64,000 bases of DNA from Bacteroidaceae bacterium (GTDB taxonomy: Bacteria > Bacteroidota > Bacteroidia > Bacteroidales > Bacteroidaceae): contig JAFTYP010000007.1 in assembly GCA_017461345.1 (NCBI GenBank), forward strand, positions 1 through 64,000, in the 5' to 3' direction. Every line of letters starts with the position of its first letter. Within the stretch, counting starts at the first letter, position 1. The notes beneath the pieces were generated by a model. It did no database searches. It was not told the DNA's origin and saw only the letters and a program-made list of their open reading frames with translations. The translations under genes were made by a program, and so were the position numbers. Positions 45,313 through 53,820 of this stretch are shown here, piece by piece.

Positions 45313-46629
45313 TTATTCTTTGCCAGCCTTGCCTCTCCTCCAGAAGCGGGGAAGCGGAGAGAAAATAATGTAGAGCAAGGCAACGGCTCCAAGTATGTAG
45401 GGGTAATAGAGATACGGAATGATGTCGATAGGCGCAACAGCCGACAAGCCACTGGCAATGAGCATCTGCGCACCATAAGGGATAATACCCTGCGCCAGAC
45501 AACTGAAAGTGTCGAGAATGCTCGCCGCACGTTTCGGCTCAATGCCGTATCGTTTCGCCAAATGCTTTGCCAACGGACCGACACTCAGTATGGCAATCGT
45601 ATTGTTCGCAGTGCAAAAATCCGTCAGCATCACTAAAGAAGCCATGCTCAGTTCAGCCTTTTTGCGCGACCCTCCACGGCTGTTGAAGAGTTGCATCAGC
45701 CAATCAATGCCACCGGCATAGCGGATGACCTGCATCAAACCGGCAGCCATAAGCGTCACAATAATCAGTTCGCTCATGCCCATGATGCCCTCGTTCATGG
45801 CACGAAGCCAATCAAATGGCGTCAGAGCATCCAGCGAAATGCCAATAATACCAGCCAGAATTGTTGCCGAAGCCAAAACAAGCATCACATTCATGCCACT
45901 CAATGCCGCAACAATAATGTAGATATATGGTATAATGGAAAAGTAAGACACCTTGCCCGACAACTCCGGTTCCATCCCCGTGGCAGGCAAACAAGAGTAA
46001 AGTGCAAGGCAGACGAGGGCAGCCGGCACCGCAATCCAAACGTTAGCACTGAACTTGTCACGCATTTTGCACCCTTGAGTCTGTGTCGCCACAATCGTCG
46101 TGTCGGAAATGAAACTCAGGTTGTCGCCAAAGTAAGCACCGCCAACCACAATGCCAACCATCATGGCAGCATTGCTTCCCGTTTGCGTAGCCATGCTCCC
46201 AGCAATGGGTGCAAGAGCAGCAATCGTGCCAACACTGGTGCCGGTGGCAAGCGAAATGAAACAGGCAGCAAGGAAAAGACTGCTCATAATAAAGTCGGGA
46301 GGGACAATTTTCAATGCCAATTGTATCGTGGCATCAATGGCCCCCATCTGCTTTGCCGTTGCAGCAAAGGCACCCGCCAAGATGAAAATCCACAACATCT
46401 GCATCACACTTGGCGAAGCAGCCCCGGCAGTCAGTTGCTCAAAGCGCTGGGCTATGGGAATACCTCGCATGATGAACAGACTGTAAAGCGATGCCGCCAA
46501 GAATGCAACCGTCAGCGGAACGGCATAGAAATCATCGGCTACAAGACTCAAAAACAAGTAGAGCAGTAGGAAAATTCCAAGTGGACTCAACGCAAGAAGT
46601 CCTTTTTTGCTTGAAATGACACCTTTCAT
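45313..46629 (-). CDS. NhaC-family Na+/H+ antiporter
   Basis: A 438-residue inner-membrane protein with about 11-12 hydrophobic segments. It resembles NhaC/ArsB-NhaD-type exchangers: ATGTSVGTIAALAPI and GDNLSFISDTTIVATQTQGC are the conserved ion-path segments, plus TDFCTANNTIAILSVGPL in the C-terminal half. It would exchange Na+ (or an organic anion partner) for protons. A weak -7-like TAACTTCG (46641-46634) lies just before the ATG. First gene of the operon with rsmG and an MBL hydrolase. Substrate is by family only. Confidence 0.85.
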   Translation of the reverse strand: MKGVISSKKGLLALSPLGIFLLLYLFLSLVADDFYAVPLTVAFLAASLYSLFIMRGIPIAQRFEQLTAGAASPSVMQMLWIFILAGAFAATAKQMGAIDATIQLALKIVPPDFIMSSLFLAACFISLATGTSVGTIAALAPIAGSMATQTGSNAAMMVGIVVGGAYFGDNLSFISDTTIVATQTQGCKMRDKFSANVWIAVPAALVCLALYSCLPATGMEPELSGKVSYFSIIPYIYIIVAALSGMNVMLVLASATILAGIIGISLDALTPFDWLRAMNEGIMGMSELIIVTLMAAGLMQVIRYAGGIDWLMQLFNSRGGSRKKAELSMASLVMLTDFCTANNTIAILSVGPLAKHLAKRYGIEPKRAASILDTFSCLAQGIIPYGAQMLIASGLSAVAPIDIIPYLYYPYILGAVALLYIIFSPLPRFWRRGKAGKE

Positions 46630-46737
46630 GCTGCGAAGTTACAACTTTTTTCTTTTTTAATGCCACCGTAGTGATTAAAAACATATCAAATGCATAAATT
46701 AAGGTTTCCATTATTTTATAAATTCGAAAGTTTTATA

Positions 46738-46745
46738 TACTTTTG
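46738..46745 (+). promoter_or_regulatory. -7 box of kdgK-eda
   Basis: TACTTTTG, 41 bp before the kdgK ATG. The -33 element is not a clear TTTG. Confidence 0.5.
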
Positions 46746-46785
46746 CATCTTGAAATGAAAAATTAAGGCAATAAAGCATATCTTA

Positions 46786-47808
46786 ATGGCAAAAATAGTC
46801 ACATTTGGAGAGATCATGTTACGCCTCTCTTCTCCAGGGTTCAGCAGAATTGTTCAATCAGATAGTTTCGATGTTAACTATGGCGGTGGCGAAGCAAATG
46901 TAGCCGTTAGCCTTCAGAATTACGGAAACGAAGCATTCTTTGTAAGTAAGTTGCCTTCACACGAAGTAGGCCAAGCAGCCATCAACAGTTTACGCCGTTT
47001 CGGCGTACAAACAAACTTTGTGGCTCGAGGTGGAGAACGTGTGGGTATTTACTATCTCGAAACAGGTAGCAGCCTTCGTCCCAGCAAGGTTATCTATGAT
47101 CGCAAATATAGTAGTATCAGCGAAGCCACACCCGATGATTTCGATTTCGATACCATTTTCCAAGGTGTCGACTGGTTTCATTGGAGTGGAATAACACCAG
47201 CATTGAGCAAAAGCACAGCAAAGTGTGTAGAAAAAGCATGCATTGCAGCAAAAAAGGCCGGTGTTATCATCAGTTGCGACCTTAACTATCGTAAGAAACT
47301 TTGGACACCGGAAGAGGCAAGATCCATCATGCGTCCGTTGATGCAATACGTAGATGTCTGCATCGGAAACGAAGAAGATGCTGAGAACTGTTTAGGCTTT
47401 TGTCCCGATGCGGATGTGGAAAACGGCCAGACAGATGCTAATGGTTATATGGATATCTTCAAGCGTATGGCAGAAGAGTTCGACTTCAAGTATGTTGTAA
47501 GCACTCTTCGAGAAAGTTTCAGCGCTACCCATAATGGCTGGAAGGCTTTGATGTACGACGGAAAGGAGTTCTACGAAAGTCGTCGTTACGATATAAATCC
47601 AATCGTTGACCGTGTTGGTGGAGGCGACAGTTTCAGCGCAGGCATAATTCATGGGCTGGCAAATGGCAAGCCAATGGAGTGGGCATTGGAGTTTGCGGTA
47701 GCAGCAAGTGCCCTTAAACACTCTATTCCCGGCGATGTCAATCTCGTTTCTATAGCGGAAGTGGAGAGCCTTATGGCCGGTAATTGTAATGGAAGAGTAC
47801 AAAGATAA
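46786..47808 (+). CDS. kdgK: 2-dehydro-3-deoxygluconate kinase
   Basis: A 340-residue PfkB-family kinase that phosphorylates KDG to [21 protein letters not shown] is PfkB signature 1. [18 protein letters not shown] is signature 2, in which the last Asp is the catalytic base and the glycines form the anion hole. The family assignment to KDG kinase rests on the pairing with eda 8 bp downstream and the typical start [12 protein letters not shown]. It belongs to uronate (pectin, alginate or glucuronate) breakdown. Confidence 0.9.
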   Translation: MAKIVTFGEIMLRLSSPGFSRIVQSDSFDVNYGGGEANVAVSLQNYGNEAFFVSKLPSHEVGQAAINSLRRFGVQTNFVARGGERVGIYYLETGSSLRPSKVIYDRKYSSISEATPDDFDFDTIFQGVDWFHWSGITPALSKSTAKCVEKACIAAKKAGVIISCDLNYRKKLWTPEEARSIMRPLMQYVDVCIGNEEDAENCLGFCPDADVENGQTDANGYMDIFKRMAEEFDFKYVVSTLRESFSATHNGWKALMYDGKEFYESRRYDINPIVDRVGGGDSFSAGIIHGLANGKPMEWALEFAVAASALKHSIPGDVNLVSIAEVESLMAGNCNGRVQR

Positions 47809-47816
47809 AGCAGAAT

Positions 47817-48485
47817 ATGGCAAAATTCGACAAGATACAAGTTCTCGGAAAGATGCAGGCAACGCCTATGGTGCCTGTCTTCTATCATGCAAATGCTGAG
47901 GTTGCGAAACAAGTTATTAAGGCTTGCTATGAGGGTGGAGTACGTGCTTTTGAATTTACAAACAGAGGCGACTTTGCTCATGAGGTCTTTGCCGAATGTG
48001 TTAAGTTTGCGGCAAAAGAGTGTCCGGAGTTGGCGATGGGCGTTGGTTCTATTGTAGATGCTCCTACGGCTGCCCTATATATTCAACTTGGTGCCTGCTT
48101 TGTAGTAGGTCCTTTGTTTAACCCGGAAATCGCTCATGTTTGTAATCGTCGCCTCGTTCCTTATGTTCCTGGATGCGGGACTGTGAGTGAAATTGGTATG
48201 GCACAAGAATTAGGTTGTGACGTTGTGAAGGTCTTTCCCGGCGATGTCTATGGCCCTGCTTTTGTGAAAGGCATGATGGCTCCATGTCCGTGGAGCAAGA
48301 TTATGGTTACGGGCGGTGTGTCTCCCGACGAGAAGAACCTTTCCTCTTGGTTTAATGCCGGAGCGTTTTGCGTAGGAATGGGCAGCAAACTTTTCCCGAA
48401 GGATAGGGTAGAGGCAGAGGATTGGCAGTATGTGACCGACCAATGCCGTCTGTCTTTTGATTACATTGCTGCTGCAAGGAAATAG
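47817..48485 (+). CDS. eda: KDPG/KHG aldolase
   Basis: A 222-residue class I aldolase that cleaves KDPG to pyruvate and glyceraldehyde 3-phosphate. The Schiff-base Lys lies in [15 protein letters not shown] and the acid/base Glu in RAFEFTNRG, with [11 protein letters not shown] as the phosphate-region loop (classic members read PGV.TPSE, so this is a slightly altered loop). With kdgK and the tpiA gene it connects uronates to glycolysis. A perfect terminator follows. Confidence 0.92.
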   Translation: MAKFDKIQVLGKMQATPMVPVFYHANAEVAKQVIKACYEGGVRAFEFTNRGDFAHEVFAECVKFAAKECPELAMGVGSIVDAPTAALYIQLGACFVVGPLFNPEIAHVCNRRLVPYVPGCGTVSEIGMAQELGCDVVKVFPGDVYGPAFVKGMMAPCPWSKIMVTGGVSPDEKNLSSWFNAGAFCVGMGSKLFPKDRVEAEDWQYVTDQCRLSFDYIAAARK

Positions 48486-48553
48486 TTTCAGAACGGTTTT
48501 GTGGCTTTTTCGGCCGTTTTATTTAGTATAGGCCGTATAGGATTCGATACACA

Positions 48554-48587
48554 AAGGAAGGCCAAAGTATATGCTTTGGCCTTCCTT
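48554..48587. terminator. Bidirectional terminator between eda and the symporter
   Basis: Perfect 14-bp stem AAGGAAGGCCAAAG (48554-48567) and CTTTGGCCTTCCTT (48574-48587), 6-nt loop. It serves eda (+) and the SSS gene (-), which ends 16 bp away. Confidence 0.85.
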
Positions 48588-48602
48588 GTATATTATAAGA
48601 TG

Positions 48603-50126
48603 CTATTTGTAGCAGTCGAATATCTTGTCGATGTAACTTTTGGGTAGTTTCGGACTGACAAGACTGACTATCCATGCTATGGGGAATCCGCCTATCATGG
48701 CGAGTGCTCCGCAGTTGATGGGGTTGATTGGGCTTCCGATAAGCATGTTGATGCCTGTGAGTCCTACACCCCAGACGAAGCATGCCCAGATGGCCGACGT
48801 TGTTATTCCACGCCAATATAGTCCGAGCATGAAGGGTGCGAGGAAGGCTCCTGCCAGTGCTCCCCAGGAGATGCCCATGAGTTGTGCAATGAAGGTTGGT
48901 GGATTGAGGGCTATCATTAGGGAGATGATGACGAAGAAGACGATGAGAACTCGCATGATGATGACTTTCCGACGTTCTACTTTTTCGGAAACTGTGTCGT
49001 TGATGCTGCCTTCTTCCACTTCGCCGGGCAGTGATTTTTTATCGCGATATATGATGTCGAGGGTCAGGGTGCTGGCCGATGTCAGCACCAGTGATGCCAG
49101 TGTTGACATTGATGCTGAGAGGACGAGCAGTATGACGAGGGCTATGAGGATGTCGGGCAATGTGATGAGCATTGAGGGTACTATGGCGTCGAAGTCCAGT
49201 CGGCCGTTGGGAAGGAGTGGGGGTGTCCCGAACAGTCGTCCGAAGCCTCCGAGGAAGTAGCAGCCTCCTGCCACGACAATGGCGAAGATGGTGGAGATGA
49301 TGGCGCCTCGTGTGATGGCTTTTTCGTCGTTGATGCTGTAGAATTTGCCCACCATTTGTGGCAGGCCCCATGTGCCTAATGATGTGAGGATGACTACGCC
49401 GATGAGGTTTTTGATGTCGGGACCGAATAGTGTGGCAAAGCCGCCGTTAGTGTTTGGGTTGTCGTCGGCTGGGAGTGTTGCCATCTTTTCTATGGCTTGT
49501 GTTAGTCCGCCTTGTGTGGAAAGCACTGCTGCGATGACGGTGATAATGCCGAAGAGCATGATGATGCCTTGTATGAAGTCGTTTATGGCTGTTGCTTTGT
49601 AGCCTCCGAAGATTACGTAGATTGCGGTGAAGAGTGCCATGCCGACGGCGCAATACTCGTAGGGTATGTTGAATCCCATTTCGAAGAGTGTCGAGATGCC
49701 TTTATAGACTCCGGCAGTGTAGGGGATGAGGAATGCGAAGACTATGGCGGAAGCCACGATGCGCAGGCTTTGGCTGTTGAAGCGTGTGCCGAAGAAGTCG
49801 GGCATTGTGCGGCTTTCTATGTGTTGTGTCATGAGTTTTGTTCTGCGTCCGAGCACTATCCATGCCAGCAGTGATCCTATGATGGCATTGCCGATTCCTA
49901 TCCAGGTTGCTGCCAATCCGTACTTCCATCCGAATTGTCCGGCATAGCCTACGAAGACGACTGCCGAGAAGTATGATGTGCCGTAGGAGAAGGCTGTCAG
50001 CCAGGGGCCTACGGAGCGTCCGCCGAGAACGAAGCCTTCGACGTTGGCTGCTTGCTTTCTGGAGTAGATGCCAACGCCTACCATTATGACGAGGAAGATG
50101 ATGGTGAGTATGATTTTTGTTATCAT
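48603..50126 (-). CDS. Sodium:solute symporter (SSS family)
   Basis: A 507-residue inner-membrane symporter with about 13 hydrophobic segments. The family signature runs FSYGTSYFSAVVFVGYAGQFGW (transport core), with GGYKATAINDFIQGIIMLFG and LSASMSTLASLVLTSASTL holding the Na+ site serines (SAS..STLAS). It resembles PutP-type members; the solute is unknown. The porin lies 12 bp upstream, which suggests one uptake route. No enzyme partner is in the operon. Confidence 0.9.
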   Translation of the reverse strand: MITKIILTIIFLVIMVGVGIYSRKQAANVEGFVLGGRSVGPWLTAFSYGTSYFSAVVFVGYAGQFGWKYGLAATWIGIGNAIIGSLLAWIVLGRRTKLMTQHIESRTMPDFFGTRFNSQSLRIVASAIVFAFLIPYTAGVYKGISTLFEMGFNIPYEYCAVGMALFTAIYVIFGGYKATAINDFIQGIIMLFGIITVIAAVLSTQGGLTQAIEKMATLPADDNPNTNGGFATLFGPDIKNLIGVVILTSLGTWGLPQMVGKFYSINDEKAITRGAIISTIFAIVVAGGCYFLGGFGRLFGTPPLLPNGRLDFDAIVPSMLITLPDILIALVILLVLSASMSTLASLVLTSASTLTLDIIYRDKKSLPGEVEEGSINDTVSEKVERRKVIIMRVLIVFFVIISLMIALNPPTFIAQLMGISWGALAGAFLAPFMLGLYWRGITTSAIWACFVWGVGLTGINMLIGSPINPINCGALAMIGGFPIAWIVSLVSPKLPKSYIDKIFDCYK

Positions 50127-50138
50127 TTGTGTGTGTGT

Positions 50139-51260
50139 TTAATTGAATCTTACTTGCATTTGGCATTGTATGCCGTGATTGGCGCCGTGTATGAATTGGT
50201 TGTTTTTAATGAAGGTGTTTTTGTAGACGTACTGGACTTGCATGCGACATCTTTTGTAGAACCAGTATTGCAGGCCGCCTATGGCTTTGTGTTGTGCCAT
50301 GTTGCGGTCGGTGTTGTAGTTGAAGAAGTCGTACGAGGCTATGAGTTCCAGTTTTGGTGTGCCAAGGGGGATTGCGCTTGTGACGTAGGCTCCCCAACTG
50401 TGTGCGTCGCCGTCCCATCCGGCGAGGTATTCGCTGCGCAGTTTGATGGCTTTGCCTCTGTAGTCGGCACCTGCTGTCAGGCGGTTTCTTTTGTAGTCTT
50501 GTCCGTTGAGGATGGTTGGGTTATAGACGGATGTTTTGCCGTCGGTCAGGATGTTGTGGCCGCGTCCTATTTGTCCGGAGGTTACGATGTTGAGTCCTTC
50601 GAGTGGTCGATATTCGAGGCGGGCTATGATGTCTTTGAAGTTGTTTCCGTCCTTTTTGTTGACGCCTTGTCCGTTCATGACGTTCAGTTCGTAGCGAAAC
50701 TTGCCGTTGTTGGTTTCGCCGAAGAGTGAGAGTCCCAGGTCGCGTCCGGTCTGTGTGCCGAGGAGTGGGTCGCTGCTGCAACCGGTGAGGTAGTTGACGC
50801 CTTCGCTGTAGAGGTCGATGGCCTCCAGGTAGGAGCAGGAGAGGGGACCTTCTATTGAGAGTCCGTTCTTGAATTGTCCGAGCCGGACGTTGAGTGCTTT
50901 GTTTCTTGTGATGCGGTAGGTGGTGTAATATTCAAGGGCGAAACCTGTGAAATTGTGCATGAAGAGGCACGACCACCTGTCGGTTATTTTGGCTTCTACC
51001 CAGAAGATGACGCGTTTGAGGTTGAAGGCGTTTTCGTTTGTGCCGCCCTGGTGCGAGTAGTTGTAGCCGCCTTGGGCATAGCCGTGCAGTTTGATTCGGT
51101 CCGACAACTCCTGGAACCATTTCTTTTCTTTTATTTCCTTGAACTCTACACGCCCGTTTTTGCTGATGCTGATTTCTTGTGAGTTCTGTTGCCCCATTGC
51201 TGCTGTACTGCTGAAGATGGCCAGCATTACAGCAAGCGTCGTCTTTACAAGTGAATTCAT
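50139..51260 (-). CDS. Outer-membrane porin, OprO/OprP-like
   Basis: A 373-residue protein with a Sec signal (MNSLVKTTLAVMLAIFSSTAAM). Beta-barrel strands with alternating hydrophobic residues fill the rest, ending in a terminal Asn (MQVRFN) as in many outer-membrane barrels that end in an aromatic. Segments LHGYAQGGYNYS and LNVRLGQFKNGLSIEG fit the phosphate-selective porin O/P family (Porin_O_P). In this phylum such porins are not always for phosphate. It starts the operon with the SSS symporter; a strong promoter lies at 51301-51331. Confidence 0.82.
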   Translation of the reverse strand: MNSLVKTTLAVMLAIFSSTAAMGQQNSQEISISKNGRVEFKEIKEKKWFQELSDRIKLHGYAQGGYNYSHQGGTNENAFNLKRVIFWVEAKITDRWSCLFMHNFTGFALEYYTTYRITRNKALNVRLGQFKNGLSIEGPLSCSYLEAIDLYSEGVNYLTGCSSDPLLGTQTGRDLGLSLFGETNNGKFRYELNVMNGQGVNKKDGNNFKDIIARLEYRPLEGLNIVTSGQIGRGHNILTDGKTSVYNPTILNGQDYKRNRLTAGADYRGKAIKLRSEYLAGWDGDAHSWGAYVTSAIPLGTPKLELIASYDFFNYNTDRNMAQHKAIGGLQYWFYKRCRMQVQYVYKNTFIKNNQFIHGANHGIQCQMQVRFN

Positions 51261-51300
51261 TTGTTGAGGGATATTGATTCGTTTCCTGTGTTTTTCTCCG

Positions 51301-51331
51301 CAAAGGTACGAAGATGCGGGCGAAATACAAA
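51301..51331 (-). promoter_or_regulatory. Promoter of porin-symporter operon
   Basis: On the minus strand TTTG (51331-51328), 19 bp, TACCTTTG (51308-51301): exact consensus match, 40 bp before the ATG. Confidence 0.8.
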
Positions 51332-51431
51332 ATTATTACATAAAAAACATTCAATCCTTTTCTCTCTTGAAACATACCTTGCGGAGCACTGTGCTTTGGC
51401 CTTATGGAAGCCCCCTTGATGTATGCCGTCG

Positions 51432-51510
51432 GGAAAGGTTAAGCATTATTGGCATAATGCTTAACCTTTCCGGCCATAATGCTTAACCATTATCGCAAAA
51501 ATGGTTAACC
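51432..51510. repeat. 22-bp modular array, locus 8
   Basis: (C/G)TTAACC occurs at 51460, 51482 and 51504 (22 bp each). The first unit also forms a perfect 18-bp hairpin with 51432-51449 (GGAAAGGTTAAGCATTAT) and a TGGC loop. It lies in the 448-bp divergent gap between porin and map, where otherwise only promoters are seen. Confidence 0.85.
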
Positions 51511-51651
51511 TAATTCCTGCGACACCTGCAGCAGTCTTCTCGCGTTGCTCTAAGTCGTTAATTATAAATATGGTATCCGATGGGCGAATGGCCTAACATA
51601 TCTGCCTGTTGCCGTGCGGGAGATAAAACTCAATCAAATTCCAATCCCCGA

Positions 51652-51683
51652 TTTCCGTATCTCAATAATTCTTTGTAATTTTG
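51652..51683 (+). promoter_or_regulatory. Promoter of map-tsaD
   Basis: TTTC at 51652-51655, 20 bp, TAATTTTG at 51676-51683, 25 bp before the map ATG. Confidence 0.5.
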
Positions 51684-51708
51684 CAGACGAATTGCAAAGA
51701 GGCAGTCA

Positions 51709-52581
51709 ATGGCAAAAAAGAAAACAAAGAAGCAGCGATGGACCGTTCCTGCAGGCTTGGAGCCGACGGCAATGGACCTCAAAATAATGGAGTGGGAGGC
51801 AAAAGGCAAACTCGTGCCAACCCGTAAACTCATCAAGACGCCCGAACAGATAGCAGGCATACGTAAGGCCGGACAACTCAATACGGCAGTTCTCGACGCC
51901 GTAGCCGAACAGATACGCGAAGGCATGACAACGGCAGAAATAGACCGCATCGTCTACGACTACACAACGGCACACGGCGGCATACCCGCACCACTCAACT
52001 ACAACGGATTCCCTGCCAGTTGCTGCACCAGCATCAACGACGTCGTATGCCACGGACTGCCTTCGCCGGACGATGTGCTCGAAGAGGGAGACATCATAAA
52101 CGTGGATTGCACCACCATACTCGACGGATTCTATGCCGATGCCAGTCGCATGTTTGTCATAGGAAAGACCACTCCCGAACGACAACGCCTGGTGGATGTG
52201 GCATGGGAATGCCTCAAGATAGGCGAACAGGTATGCTCCGAACCATACGTCTTCGTGGGCGACATGGGCAGCGCCATTGCCAAACACGCTCACGACAACG
52301 GTTACACCGTAGTGCGTGACCTTTGCGGACACGGCGTGGGCAACGCCTTCCACGAAGAGCCCGACGTAGAACACCACGGCAAGAAAGGCACAGGCATGCT
52401 CCTCGTGCCAGGCATGACGTTCACCATAGAACCCATGATAAACGGAGGCGACTGGTATGTATGTGGCGACGAGGAAGACGAAACCGGATGGATTGTCCTG
52501 ACCGAAGACGAAGAAGACAGCGCTCAGTGGGAACACACATACCTGATGACAGAAAACGGCGTAGAGATAATCACACACTGA
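51709..52581 (+). CDS. map: Methionine aminopeptidase
   Basis: A 290-residue type I enzyme that removes the initiator Met. Metal ligands are visible: NVDCTTILDGF and ADASRMFVIG (two Asp), CGHGVGNAFHEEP (His), FTIEPMINGG (Glu) and QWEHTYLMT (Glu). The N-terminus has a 45-residue lysine-rich extension (MAKKKTKKQRWTVPAGLEP) longer than in E. coli. It is followed 61 bp later by tsaD. Confidence 0.95.
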   Translation: MAKKKTKKQRWTVPAGLEPTAMDLKIMEWEAKGKLVPTRKLIKTPEQIAGIRKAGQLNTAVLDAVAEQIREGMTTAEIDRIVYDYTTAHGGIPAPLNYNGFPASCCTSINDVVCHGLPSPDDVLEEGDIINVDCTTILDGFYADASRMFVIGKTTPERQRLVDVAWECLKIGEQVCSEPYVFVGDMGSAIAKHAHDNGYTVVRDLCGHGVGNAFHEEPDVEHHGKKGTGMLLVPGMTFTIEPMINGGDWYVCGDEEDETGWIVLTEDEEDSAQWEHTYLMTENGVEIITH

Positions 52582-52642
52582 CAAGCACCTCTCCAACACA
52601 CACACTCTGCTTGACACCCAACACAAAAAGCCAAATCCGGAA

Positions 52643-53737
52643 ATGAAAGAAAACACCATACAAAACAACCCCGAACCACTCTGCCAAACAGAGAGTCGGA
52701 AAACAACCGCTCCGGTCTACATACTCGGCATAGAAAGCAGTTGCGACGACACATCGGCGGCAGTCCTTCGCGACGGCATACTGCTTTCCAACGTCACAGC
52801 AAGCCAGGCCGTCCACGAAGCATACGGCGGCGTAGTGCCCGAACTTGCCAGCCGCGCCCATCAGCAGAACATCGTGCCAGTGGTGGATGCCGCACTGAAA
52901 CAAGCCGGCATCGAACGCGAACAACTGAGCGCAATCGCCTTCACACGAGGCCCCGGCCTGATGGGCTCCCTGCTCGTAGGCGTTTCCTTTGCCAAAGGAT
53001 TGGCAGCCTCGTTGGGCATCCCAATGATAGATGTCAACCATCTTCATGGCCATGTATTGGCACATTTCATACACGCCGAAGGCGACGATTACGAGTCGCC
53101 CGAATTCCCATTCCTGTGCTTGCTGGTCAGCGGAGGCAACAGTCAGATTATACTCGTCAAGAGTTACAAGGAAATGGAAATCATCGGTCAGACCATCGAC
53201 GATGCAGCCGGCGAGGCAATCGACAAGTGCTCTAAGGTGATGGGGCTGGGCTATCCCGGCGGACCAATCATCGACAAACTCGCCCGTCAAGGCAATCCCG
53301 AGGCATATACCTTTGCCAAACCAAACATCGCAGGCTACGACTATAGTTTCAGCGGACTGAAGACAAGTTTTCTCTACAACTTGAGAGACTGGATAAAAGA
53401 CGACCCCGATTTCATAGAAAACCATAAGTGCGACCTTGCCGCCTCACTCGAAAAGACCATCGTGGACATACTGATGAAGAAACTCCGGCTGGCCGCAAAA
53501 GACCTGAAGATACGCCAAGTGGCTGTGGCAGGCGGCGTTTCTGCCAACACAGGCTTACGCAATGCCTTCCACGACTACGCCAAACGTTACGGATGGAAAG
53601 TGTTCATCCCTCGTTTCAGTTATACAACAGATAATGCCGCCATGATAGCAATCACCGGTTATTACAAGTTCCTCGACAAAGACTACTGCCCAATGTCGGC
53701 ACCAGCCTATAGCCGAGTGACGGAAGAACGCCTGTAA
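52643..53737 (+). CDS. tsaD: tRNA N6-adenosine threonylcarbamoyltransferase
   Basis: A 364-residue ASKHA-fold enzyme that forms t6A37 in ANN-decoding tRNAs with TsaB/TsaE/TsaC. Motifs are ILGIESSCDDTSAAVL, HLHGHVLAHF (metal His pair), LLVSGGNSQII, GYPGGPIIDKLA and VAVAGGVSANTGLR. The start at 52643 leaves 25 poorly conserved residues before the family start near VYILGIESS; the true start could be a little later. A perfect 18-bp terminator follows. Confidence 0.95.
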   Translation: MKENTIQNNPEPLCQTESRKTTAPVYILGIESSCDDTSAAVLRDGILLSNVTASQAVHEAYGGVVPELASRAHQQNIVPVVDAALKQAGIEREQLSAIAFTRGPGLMGSLLVGVSFAKGLAASLGIPMIDVNHLHGHVLAHFIHAEGDDYESPEFPFLCLLVSGGNSQIILVKSYKEMEIIGQTIDDAAGEAIDKCSKVMGLGYPGGPIIDKLARQGNPEAYTFAKPNIAGYDYSFSGLKTSFLYNLRDWIKDDPDFIENHKCDLAASLEKTIVDILMKKLRLAAKDLKIRQVAVAGGVSANTGLRNAFHDYAKRYGWKVFIPRFSYTTDNAAMIAITGYYKFLDKDYCPMSAPAYSRVTEERL

Positions 53738-53766
53738 TAACCGTCAACACCGCGAGTCAACCATAC

Positions 53767-53808
53767 AAATTAAGCCTGTTAGGTTCGCAGACCTAACAGG
53801 CTTAATTT
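53767..53808. terminator. Bidirectional terminator between tsaD and tamB
   Basis: Perfect 18-bp stem AAATTAAGCCTGTTAGGT (53767-53784) and ACCTAACAGGCTTAATTT (53791-53808), 6-nt loop. It lies 29 bp after tsaD and 12 bp after the tamB stop (minus strand). Confidence 0.88.
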
Positions 53809-53820
53809 ACCTATATACCC